In this document: piece after piece, positions 1-7,169 of the stretch
How positions within the stretch are numbered: the stretch's first letter is position 1
How the letters are laid out: every line of letters starts with the position of its first letter
Origin: Lentisphaerota bacterium
GTDB lineage: Bacteria; Verrucomicrobiota; Kiritimatiellia; RFP12; UBA1067
DNA length: 21,838 nt
Direction: 5' to 3'
Assembly (NCBI GenBank): GCA_022839525.1
Contig: JALHET010000005.1
Location: forward strand, 1-21,838
Notes under the pieces: model-generated
Databases searched by the model: none
What the model saw: only the letters and a program-made list of their open reading frames with translations
What the model was told of the DNA's origin: nothing
Made by a program: the position numbers and the translations under genes

Positions 1-1
1 G

Positions 2-1489
2 ATCGCGTGGTCGTTCGAGTTTCTCACGCAACACCTTGGCTTCGCGCCGGATCAGCTCAGCGTCACCGTCTTTCAGGGCGAGGATGCCGTGCCGCGCGAT
101 GAGGAGTCCATCGCCATCTGGAAGAGCCTCGGCATTCCCGAGGAGCGCATCCACGCGCTGCCCAAGGAGGACAACTGGTGGGGTCCGGCCGGCGCCACCG
201 GCCCCTGCGGACCTGACACCGAGATGTTCATCGACAACGGTCAACCTGCCTGCAGTCCGGAGTGCCGCCCCGGCTGCCACTGCGGCAAGTACATCGAGAT
301 CTGGAACGACGTCTTCATGCAGTACAACAAGACGGCCGAGGGCACCTACGAGCCGCTCAAGCAGCACAACGTCGACACCGGTATGGGCGTCGAGCGCACC
401 ATCTGCATGATGAACGGCTGCGAAACGGTCTTCGAGACCGAACTCTTCGCGCCGCTTATGGCCCGGATCAAGGAGCTGTCGACCGTCCGTCCTGACGAGG
501 AGACCGCCGTGCGCGCCGAACGCATCATCGCGGACCACATGCGCACCTCGGTCTTTATCCTCGGCGACCCCAAAGGCGGCGTCAAGCCCGGCAACATCGG
601 CGCGAACTACGTGCTGCGCCGCCTGATCCGCCGCTCCGTGCGTTATGCCAAGATGCTTGGTATCGAGCCCGGCTACACCCGCATTCTCGCGGAGATCGTG
701 ATCGACAACTACAAGCGCACCTATCCCGAACTGGAGGAGAACCGCGAAACCGTGATCGGCGAACTGACCGCCGAAGAGGAGCGCTTCGAGAAAACCCTTG
801 CCGCCGGCCAGAGGGAGTTCGACAAAGTCGCGGGCGCGCTCAGGCAGCACGGCCAGAACACGCTGTCCGGCCGCACGGCCTTCAAGCTCTACGACACGTA
901 CGGCTTCCCGCTGGAGTTCACCGAGGAACTCGCCGCCGAACAGGGGCTTGCCGTGGACCGGCCAGGCTACGAGGAGGCGTTCAAAAAGCATCAGGAACTC
1001 TCCAAGCAGGGCGACGCCACCTTCAAGGGCGGACTGGCCGACAACACGGTCGCCACCACGCGCCTGCACACGGCCACACATTTGCTTCACAAGGCGTTGC
1101 AGGAAGTGCTCGGGCCGCACGCGACACAGAAGGGCTCCAACATCACGCCAGAGCGCCTGCGCTTCGACTTTTCGCACCCCGAGAAGATGACGCCCGAACA
1201 GATCCGGAAGGTCGAGGAGATCGTCAACGAACAGATCAAGCGCAACTTGCCGGTCACCGTCACGACCATGACCATCGAAGAGGCCAAGGCCAAAGGCGCC
1301 ACGGCTCTCTTTGCCGCCAAGTACGGCGAACAGGTCAAGGTCTACGCCATGGGTGACTATTCGATGGAGGTGTGCGGCGGCCCTCACGCCAACAGCACCG
1401 GCGAGTTGGGCGGCTTCAAGATCAACAAGGAGGAGTCCTCCTCGGCAGGCGTGCGCCGCATCAAGGCCGTGATCCTGAACGTGGTGTGA
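2..1489 (+). CDS. alaS: Alanine--tRNA ligase, short form, 5'-truncated by the window edge
   Basis: This class II synthetase charges tRNA-Ala with alanine in the cytoplasm and clears mischarged tRNA. The reading frame is already open at base 2, so the start lies upstream; the GTG at 89 is internal. The visible part begins inside the catalytic domain (GPAGATGPCGPDTE, then EIWNDVFMQYN and DTGMGVER) and continues through the helical tRNA-recognition region. The editing domain has the zinc-type motifs HTATH (about 1069-1083) and CGGPH (about 1372-1386). Two things are odd. The linker GGLADNTVATTRLHTATH joins the helical region directly to the editing domain, without the usual beta-barrel of about 100 residues. 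The protein also ends just after the SAGVRRI motif, so the C-terminal DHHA1/C-Ala domain is absent. Such compact AlaRS forms are known in some bacterial lineages. It converges with the next gene, leaving 17 bases between stop codons. The identity is certain. Confidence 0.96.
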   Translation: MAWSFEFLTQHLGFAPDQLSVTVFQGEDAVPRDEESIAIWKSLGIPEERIHALPKEDNWWGPAGATGPCGPDTEMFIDNGQPACSPECRPGCHCGKYIEIWNDVFMQYNKTAEGTYEPLKQHNVDTGMGVERTICMMNGCETVFETELFAPLMARIKELSTVRPDEETAVRAERIIADHMRTSVFILGDPKGGVKPGNIGANYVLRRLIRRSVRYAKMLGIEPGYTRILAEIVIDNYKRTYPELEENRETVIGELTAEEERFEKTLAAGQREFDKVAGALRQHGQNTLSGRTAFKLYDTYGFPLEFTEELAAEQGLAVDRPGYEEAFKKHQELSKQGDATFKGGLADNTVATTRLHTATHLLHKALQEVLGPHATQKGSNITPERLRFDFSHPEKMTPEQIRKVEEIVNEQIKRNLPVTVTTMTIEEAKAKGATALFAAKYGEQVKVYAMGDYSMEVCGGPHANSTGELGGFKINKEESSSAGVRRIKAVILNVV

Positions 1490-1506
1490 GCGGGAACCAT
1501 GAACGG

Positions 1507-2076
1507 CTAAAAACGCCAGTTCGCGAGGATCATGCCCGGCGCGACCTCGTTCGGGAAGTTCCTGAACCAGCCTTCCGTGTTGCCGATCAGATTCACAAGC
1601 CCGATTTGCAGTCCGGTGTCGCACCGTTGGGCGTAATTGATCAAACCGACTTGCACGCCGGCCATTCCGCCGGTCAGGTTGATGAACCCTGTCTGCAGGC
1701 CGCTCATGGTTCCTTTGGTATAGTTCAGCACGCTCCCCAACAACCCGAAGGCAGGCCCTCCCTGCCATCCGTGGAAATCCCCCTGCGCGAAATTCGCTAT
1801 GGACCACTGCGCGCCGGTATAGGACTCCGAATAGTTCACAAGCCCGAGGCTCAAGCCTTTGCTTTCCCCTGACGCGCCGTTCACCAAGCCGATCGATACC
1901 GCGGTTTGCGGATTCTCTCCCCAGACGCTGAGCGTCAGGCCTTCAATGCGGGTGTCCCGGTCGTGCAAGGCATGGTCCGGTGTCAGGCTCGCCTGAAACG
2001 ATTCGGTTTGCGCCTTCGCCGCGACTGCGGTTCCGAACGCAACAAGAAAGGAAAAAAAAGACCGGTAAGCGCACAT
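1507..2076 (-). CDS. Exported LA_2272-like surface repeat protein
   Basis: This 189-residue protein begins with a clear signal peptide (residues 1-23, FFSFLVAFGTAVAAKAQ). The mature part carries short repeats of the form GLxxGLVNxxxxxxGxQxGLINxxxxxxG (for example GLSLGLVNYSES, GLQTGFINLTGG, VQVGLINYAQR, LQIGLVNLIGN). This pattern is typical of the LA_2272/LA_2273 surface repeat family, in which glycine and hydrophobic residues alternate along beta strands. It ends in an aromatic-rich tail, ILANWRF, as outer-membrane beta proteins often do. A purine-rich ribosome site (AGGGA, six bases before the ATG) supports the start. The function is unknown. An outer-membrane or cell-surface location is inferred from the signal peptide, the repeats and the terminal Phe. 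It lies 240 bases downstream of the large repeat protein on the same strand. Confidence 0.75.
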   Translation of the reverse strand: MCAYRSFFSFLVAFGTAVAAKAQTESFQASLTPDHALHDRDTRIEGLTLSVWGENPQTAVSIGLVNGASGESKGLSLGLVNYSESYTGAQWSIANFAQGDFHGWQGGPAFGLLGSVLNYTKGTMSGLQTGFINLTGGMAGVQVGLINYAQRCDTGLQIGLVNLIGNTEGWFRNFPNEVAPGMILANWRF

Positions 2077-2100
2077 GGTTTTCCCTTTTTTCGAAAGTCA

Positions 2101-2119
2101 GGACATCACACGGATGTCC
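2101..2119 (-). other. Hairpin in the leader of the surface repeat gene
   Basis: A perfect 7-bp stem (GGACATC/GATGTCC) with a 5-base loop lies about 25 bases upstream of the minus-strand start at 2076. On the minus strand it would fold in the 5' leader. On the plus strand it is followed within 9 bases by a T-rich run and might end readthrough from alaS. The role is undecided. Confidence 0.4.
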
Positions 2120-2190
2120 GGTGTGTTTCTTTTTGTAACTTCCATATCACAGCACATACCCCGCCCGACAGGTCACGCCTGCACACTCTT

Positions 2191-2264
2191 GGCTTCCTCA
2201 GGCCACGCCCTGTATGCTTCAAGAATGAGCAAACACCGCGCCCGCCGCCGCAGGCGAGGAAGCC
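2191..2264. repeat. 9-bp inverted repeat in the gap between two exported-protein genes
   Basis: GGCTTCCTC at 2191-2199 is matched exactly by GAGGAAGCC at 2256-2264, separated by 56 bases. It sits just past the 3' end of the large minus-strand repeat gene. No U-run follows, so it is not a standard terminator. No gene was recognised in 2077-2316. Confidence 0.4.
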
Positions 2265-2316
2265 ATGCGCCAGAACCTCAACCTCTAGAAGCCGCGCGGG
2301 CCGCTTGGGCAGGTGA

Positions 2317-5300
2317 TCATCGCAGGGAGATCACGGTTCCGGCGTTGTCATGCAAGACCCTGAGTATCCCGGTGCCGGTGACGGAAAAGTGCTCGTTGTC
2401 TTTAGTTGTGGCCGCACTGGCGGTTGAGCCGTAGGTGCCAGCCCGCTGCTGCTTGCCGCCATAGTAAAGATACCCCACCGTTGCATGCACACCCGCCGCG
2501 AGCTCGACTTTCGCGCCGCCGCCGTTGGCCAGCGAAAGCGTCGCCGTGTCCGCAAGGGCGACCGAGTTTGAGAGCGTCAGCGTGCCGCCCGCGACCACCA
2601 CGTTGGTGCAGGCCGCACCCAGCGTCCCTGCGCCGGTCACCAGCAGCGTGCCGTTGCTCACAACCACGGCTCCGGAGAGCGTGTGTGTTCCGGATAAGGA
2701 CAGCGCCCCTGTGCCGGACTTGACCAGAGTGACCGCGCCGGTGACCGCGCCCTTGAACTCCGAGGCGGAATTCTGGTTCACCGTCAGCGTGGCCGGAGAG
2801 GCGCTGCAGAGGAAGTACTTCCCGACAACGTTACATACGAGTTTGCCGATCGTTTGATCCTGCCCGTTCATGTCGAGGACGACGGAGGTGCCTTTGGCAA
2901 GCATCAGCGTGCTTTCCGGGGGGAGGACATTCGGCCTGTCCGTCCGGACAGTCGTGGGGCCCGCGGCCTCCAGGGTTCCCCAGAGGTTATTCGTCACGTC
3001 CAGAACCAGCAGGGCTGTCGAGTGGGCATAGAAGGTGTTCCCGGCAAAATTGACCGGGTTTTCCGCGATACGGACGCAAGCGCCAGAGTCGGCGGCTGCG
3101 ATCAGGGAGGTTCCCGGTCTTGAACCGCCGAGAATATCGAGCTGTCCGTCCAGACATCTGACGCGTTTTCCCACAACCAGCTTGCCGCGCAAGACATTGG
3201 TGCCGCCCGTACTCCACAAGGATCCTCTGAACCCCGTGCTCGCATCCCCGTACAGCGACACATCATCCCGCACCGTGATGCCTCCGCTCAGAATCAGCCG
3301 TCCGCCGTCCTCGACAAGTGTTGCGCCGTTGGTGCTGCCCAGCGCATTGTCGTGCGTGACGCGCAGGACGCTGTTGGTCTTGACCGTCGTGACGCCGTTG
3401 TACGTGTTGTTCCCCGAAAGCTCCAGGGTCCCGTTGCCGGAAAGGGTGAGCGAATAGTTGTCAAAGGCGTCGCTCAACGTGCCCGAAACCTTCACGGTGG
3501 CTGCACCGGCACCGTTGTTTGTAAGGCTCCAGACCTGGTTTTCCGTAAAGCGAATATCTTTTTCAACCCGGTAGGTCCGGGATGTCGGGGAGGGGAGGTG
3601 CGCGACAAGGCCGCCCGCCCCGAGCGACAGGCTCCCCTCGCCGCCGGTCACGGTAAAGTCGGCGTCCCGGTTGAAAACCATGCCGTAAAGGTTGGCCGCG
3701 GTGTCGACCGTTGCCGTCGCGCCGCCCGTGCCGAACACCGCGTGCGTCGTGCCGTCAAAGGTCGGCGCCGTATCCCCATCCCAGTTGACGGCGGTGCTGA
3801 ACAGTGTGTCTGCGGCGCCTTCCCCGTCCCATGTGACCGTCACCGGCGTCACGGGAGGGCTGTTCTTGACGTTCAGAATCCCGTTGCCGTCGAAGTGCCC
3901 GTCGGTGTGCGTGGCGCAGCTCCCCTCCGCGCCCCAGGTGCCGCTTTTCTTTTGCTCGCCGTTCAGGAACAGCGTGCCGACGGTCCCGCTGACGCCGTCG
4001 GCGAGGGTCAGTATGGCGCCGTCCTCGATCCGCACCGCCGCGTTGTCCGAGAGGGCGGTCGAGTTCGAGATCGTCAGCGTGCCGCCCGCCACCACCACAT
4101 TGGTGCAGGCCGCTCCCAGCGTGCCGGTCACCAGCAGGTTCCCGTTGCTCACGATGACGGCGCCGGAGAGTGTGCTCGCGCCGGACAAGGTCAATGCGCC
4201 TGAGCCTGTCTTCACCAGGCCTGCCGCGCCTGCAAAGGCGCCGTTGAACTCCGTGGTGGCGTCCTGATTCACCGTCAAGGTGGCGGGCGTGGCGCTGTTA
4301 ATGGACCCCGATGAACCCGGTCCGGTTGCCGCAGTGCGACTGAGGCTCCTAACGGTCTGGTTCTTGCCGTTCAGGTTGAGCGCATTGACGTAGTCCCCCA
4401 TTCTTAACGCGCCCCCGGCGGCCAGGACATTGTCCCGGTCGGTGCGGACAGTGGTGCTCTGCAGAAAGAGGGTTCCCCACACGTTGTTCGTCACGTCGAT
4501 AACAAACAGCGCTGTCCCGTACAGCCCAACCTGTCCCGTGCCGAAGTTGACCGGTTTCTCGGCGATCCGGATGTAGGAACCGGGGTCGGCGGCGATGATC
4601 ATGCCTCCGGTCTGAATGCCGCCGAGAATGTGGAGGCTGCCGGCTTTGCACCTGATGCGCGGACCGCCGGAGAGCACTCCGGTCAGGACATTGCTGCCGT
4701 CCATATTCCTCAGTGCGCCCTGCCAAGCGGTGTTCTGATCTGCCCCCGCCAGCGAGATCGGTTCCGGCACCGTGATGCCGCCGCTCAGCTCGAGCCAGCC
4801 GTAATCCTGGACATGCGTGGCGCCGTTGGTGCTGCCCAGCGCGTTGCCGTGCGTGATGCGCAGGGGGCCGCCGGCCTGGACCGTTGTGTCGCCGTCGTAG
4901 GTGTTGTTTCCCGAAAGCACGAGGGTGCCGTTGCCGCTCTTGGTGAGGGAGAAGGCGGAATCGCCGTCGCTCAAAGTTCCCGGCACCTGGACCGTTGCGA
5001 CGCCAGTTCCGTTGGTTGTGAGGCTCCACACCTGGTTTGCGGCAAAGGTCACATCCTCTTGAATCTGATACGTCCGCGACGTTGCGGAGGGGAGGAGCGC
5101 GGAGAGGCCGCCCGCTCCCAGCGTGAGGCTCCCCGCGCCGTTGGCCACGGTAAAGTCGGCGTCCCGGTTGAAGGTGATGCCGGAAAGGCTGACCTCCGTG
5201 TCGACCGTCGCTGTCGCGCCGCCTGTGCCGAAGACCGCGCGGTCGGTGCCGTCAAAAGCAGGCAGCGTATCCCCGTCCCAGTTGGTTGCCGTGCTGAAAG

Positions 5301-5406
5301 CGCTGTCGGTCCCGCCGCCGCCGTCCCACGTCCGGTCTGCCGCGCAGACCGTTACCGCCATTGCGGCGGCCAGAGCCACACTCACCATCCCGCGTTTAGC
5401 GTTCAT
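2317..5406 (-). CDS. Large secreted autotransporter-associated beta-strand repeat protein
   Basis: This 1029-residue protein has a signal peptide (MNAKRGMVSVALAAAMAVTVCA). It consists of two tandem copies of a unit of about 500 residues, the first encoded at roughly 5340-3850 and the second at 3840-2320. Each copy starts with TWDGxGxxDxxFSTAxNWDGD, followed by AVFGTGGATATVDT, SRTY and NQVWSLT. Each then carries two PATR/TIGR02601 motifs of the form LTKSGNGTLxLSGNNTYxGxTTV and LVKSGxGALxLSGxxTLSGAVVVSNG, so there are four motifs in total. The predicted fold is an extended secreted beta-helix. No C-terminal autotransporter barrel and no PEP-CTERM-type anchor is visible, so how it is held at the surface is unknown. 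I chose the ATG at 5406 over the in-frame GTG at 5433 because GGAG lies eight bases upstream and the signal peptide starts there. An adhesin or matrix role is inferred. Confidence 0.85.
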   Translation of the reverse strand: MNAKRGMVSVALAAAMAVTVCAADRTWDGGGGTDSAFSTATNWDGDTLPAFDGTDRAVFGTGGATATVDTEVSLSGITFNRDADFTVANGAGSLTLGAGGLSALLPSATSRTYQIQEDVTFAANQVWSLTTNGTGVATVQVPGTLSDGDSAFSLTKSGNGTLVLSGNNTYDGDTTVQAGGPLRITHGNALGSTNGATHVQDYGWLELSGGITVPEPISLAGADQNTAWQGALRNMDGSNVLTGVLSGGPRIRCKAGSLHILGGIQTGGMIIAADPGSYIRIAEKPVNFGTGQVGLYGTALFVIDVTNNVWGTLFLQSTTVRTDRDNVLAAGGALRMGDYVNALNLNGKNQTVRSLSRTAATGPGSSGSINSATPATLTVNQDATTEFNGAFAGAAGLVKTGSGALTLSGASTLSGAVIVSNGNLLVTGTLGAACTNVVVAGGTLTISNSTALSDNAAVRIEDGAILTLADGVSGTVGTLFLNGEQKKSGTWGAEGSCATHTDGHFDGNGILNVKNSPPVTPVTVTWDGEGAADTLFSTAVNWDGDTAPTFDGTTHAVFGTGGATATVDTAANLYGMVFNRDADFTVTGGEGSLSLGAGGLVAHLPSPTSRTYRVEKDIRFTENQVWSLTNNGAGAATVKVSGTLSDAFDNYSLTLSGNGTLELSGNNTYNGVTTVKTNSVLRVTHDNALGSTNGATLVEDGGRLILSGGITVRDDVSLYGDASTGFRGSLWSTGGTNVLRGKLVVGKRVRCLDGQLDILGGSRPGTSLIAAADSGACVRIAENPVNFAGNTFYAHSTALLVLDVTNNLWGTLEAAGPTTVRTDRPNVLPPESTLMLAKGTSVVLDMNGQDQTIGKLVCNVVGKYFLCSASPATLTVNQNSASEFKGAVTGAVTLVKSGTGALSLSGTHTLSGAVVVSNGTLLVTGAGTLGAACTNVVVAGGTLTLSNSVALADTATLSLANGGGAKVELAAGVHATVGYLYYGGKQQRAGTYGSTASAATTKDNEHFSVTGTGILRVLHDNAGTVISLR

Positions 5407-5551
5407 CCCATGTTCTCCGTTGTTTCGAGGCACAGGGAAGGGCCGTTTCGACCCTTGCTGTCCGTCTGGATGTCAGAAATTCAAATTGCCCAAATTAACC
5501 AACCCCATGATTGGGATCAGTATCGCATATCTATCAGGTTTCGGCAATACC

Positions 5552-5579
5552 CGGGTTCCCGCAAAGAGCCCGTTTTTTT
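5552..5579 (+). terminator. Rho-independent terminator-like hairpin
   Basis: CGGGTTC (5552-5558) pairs with GAGCCCG (5566-5572), with one G-U wobble, across a 7-base loop. Seven Ts follow at once (5573-5579). No plus-strand gene ends here. It would therefore insulate the promoter just downstream, or end a short or antisense transcript crossing the start of the repeat-protein gene. Confidence 0.65.
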
Positions 5580-5584
5580 CTGGG

Positions 5585-5612
5585 TTGACTCCTCTTACCC
5601 CCGACATATAAT
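5585..5612 (+). promoter_or_regulatory. Near-consensus sigma70-type promoter
   Basis: TTGACT at 5585-5590 and a perfect TATAAT at 5607-5612 are separated by 16 bases. Transcription should start near 5619. The next certain gene starts at 5837, which leaves a leader of about 215 bases containing the mini-ORF at 5623. It probably drives the SUMF1-like gene. Confidence 0.65.
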
Positions 5613-5622
5613 AACACATACC

Positions 5623-5724
5623 GTGTTCTTTACGCTTACAGTACTGTCCTTTGCGGGAATGGGAGCCTTCGCTAACCCCACTGCGCCGATTCAGGCGGAC
5701 GGCTCCATGTTCAGCGTGAAGTGA
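5623..5724 (+). CDS. Possible small secreted peptide or gene-start relic
   Basis: A GTG-started frame of 33 codons encodes VFFTLTVLSFAGMGAFA followed by NPTAPIQADGSMFSVK and a stop. The first half is a well-formed signal-peptide core with an AFA-N type cleavage site. The second half is short and of unknown function. There is no ribosome site, but the GTG falls within a few bases of the start point predicted from the promoter at 5585-5612, which would make a nearly leaderless message. It could be a real small peptide, the surviving 5' end of a decayed exported-protein gene, or chance. Its place directly behind the best promoter in the window is the main reason to list it. Confidence 0.3.
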   Translation: MFFTLTVLSFAGMGAFANPTAPIQADGSMFSVK

Positions 5725-5836
5725 GGATGGGGAAATTCTAAAGCGCGGTGGTTTTGAAATCAGGATTTCGGCCCGGGCCGATTCAGGTCGCGTCGGGTCG
5801 ACTCGTGTCGGACAAGAAAAGAATGGAGCAACAGCG

Positions 5837-7106
5837 ATGAAAAAGATTCTGGGAAGTTTTGCGGCGTGTTTCGCGCTGGGCGCGGTTGCGGCTGAGCCCA
5901 CGGTCTCCGATGTTGTGGTGCGGCAGCGCTGGCCGTGGAGCCGTCTGGTGGACATCCACTATGTTTTGACCTGTGATGCCACGCAACGGGTGGATATCGC
6001 GGTCTCTGCCCATGACGGTTCGCTTCCGCTCTTGCTGCCGATGGATTCCCTCAGCGGGGATCTGTACGGTGTCGGGGCGGGCCAGCGCCGCATTGTCTGG
6101 GATCCATTGAAATCAGCCTACACGAATGATATCCTGACGCAATTCAGCGTGACCCTGACTCCGCAGCCGGTGCCGCTCTATATGATCATCGATCTGACAA
6201 AGAGTGCGGGAGCAGCCGGACAGGTCGAGTATCTGTACGCGGAGGATGCGGCTACGAATAAGTATGGATCGTGGGAATACAATTTCGTCACGAACGCTGG
6301 CGAGGTCGTTCCGTCTGTCGTCTGGACGGGCGTGACCAATGACACGCTGTACAAGACCAAGACCGACAAGCTCGTCCTGCGCCGTGTGCCAGCGGGCAGC
6401 TACGGGATGGGCGACTCCACGAACATTGCGGTGAATCTTACGAAAAGCATGTATGCGTCAGTTTTCCAGATGACCTATGCGCAATGGAATCGCATTAAGT
6501 ACAACAGTAGCGCAACGGACACAAAACCGCAGTTGTTTTCGTACAATGACCTTCGCGGGGCGACCAACGGTGTGCTTGCGGTCGATTGGCCGAGGACGGG
6601 ATCGCTTGTCGATCCCAACTCCGCTGTTGCGCACCTCAAGGAACAAGACCGGCTTCAATGGTTTCGATCTGCCGACGGATCCGCAGTGGGAGTACCTGTG
6701 CCGGGCGGGGACCACGACCGCTTTCAATGACGGCAACCCGGACGCCAAGATTAACGTAACGGGCGCGATAGAAGACGAGAACAACGGCAACACAAACAAG
6801 TATCTGAATGTGTTGGGGTGGTATGCCTATAATGGATCAACCCGGCATCCGGTCGGTGAAAAGCGTCCTAACGCATGGGGGCTTTATGACATGCACGGGA
6901 ACATGTGGGAGTATTGTTTGAGCTATTACAGTTCGAGTTCGGCGGATTTTTTGGGGACGGATCCGACAGGACCGGAGGGTGGGGGAACACGTGCTCTCCG
7001 AGGCGGCAATTGTGACTCGCCTGCGTGGCAGTGCCGTTCGGCGCACCGGAGTTATAGTATCCCGGGCACAAAATACGGGGGCCGGCTGGTGATCACGTTG
7101 CCGTAA
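5837..7106 (+). pseudogene. SUMF1/formylglycine-generating-enzyme-like exported protein, frameshifted
   Basis: Two overlapping frames together encode one protein. The first (5837-6730) starts with a signal peptide, MKKILGSFAACFALGAVAA, and the segment VRQRWPWSRLVDIHYVLTC. A beta-rich region follows, then the start of a SUMF1 domain (LRRVPAGSYGMGDS, then ASVFQMTYAQWNRI). The second frame (used from about 6642 to 7106) supplies the rest: LPTDPQWEYLCRAGTT, RPNAWGLYDMHGNMWEY and LRGGNCDSPAWQCRSAHRS. Skipping one base near 6640-6641 gives HLK-NKTGFNGFDLPTDPQWEY, which fits the family. The cause is thus a one-base insertion, a sequencing error or a +1 recoding event. The paired cysteines that make formylglycine in true FGE are not arranged in the usual way, so sulfatase activation is doubtful. 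GGAG eight bases before the ATG supports the start. Paralogues of this family are common in Kiritimatiellota. Confidence 0.85.
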
Positions 7107-7169
7107 ACCTGCCCGCTGTCGGCATGGTTTGAGGGGGCGAGCCGGGAAAAAAGAAGAGAGGGGAAATCG

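Larger units (their letters stand above)
5407..5836. other. Divergent intergenic region of 430 bases
   Basis: This gap separates the minus-strand repeat protein from the plus-strand SUMF1-like gene. It holds a terminator-like hairpin (5552-5579), a near-consensus promoter (5585-5612) and a 33-codon signal-peptide-like mini-ORF (5623-5724). It also contains a GAAATC-AG-GATTTC dyad (5756-5769) that runs into a CGGCCCGGGCCG palindrome (5769-5780). I could not pick a convincing promoter for the minus-strand gene. Confidence 0.6.

Noticed and set aside
3352..5724. Plus-strand frames of 283 and 364 codons across the large repeat protein
   Set aside because: The minus-strand frame has a signal peptide and four family repeats. 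The plus frames are mirror artefacts of the duplicated units; only the last 33 codons (5623-5724) lie outside the gene and were kept separately.
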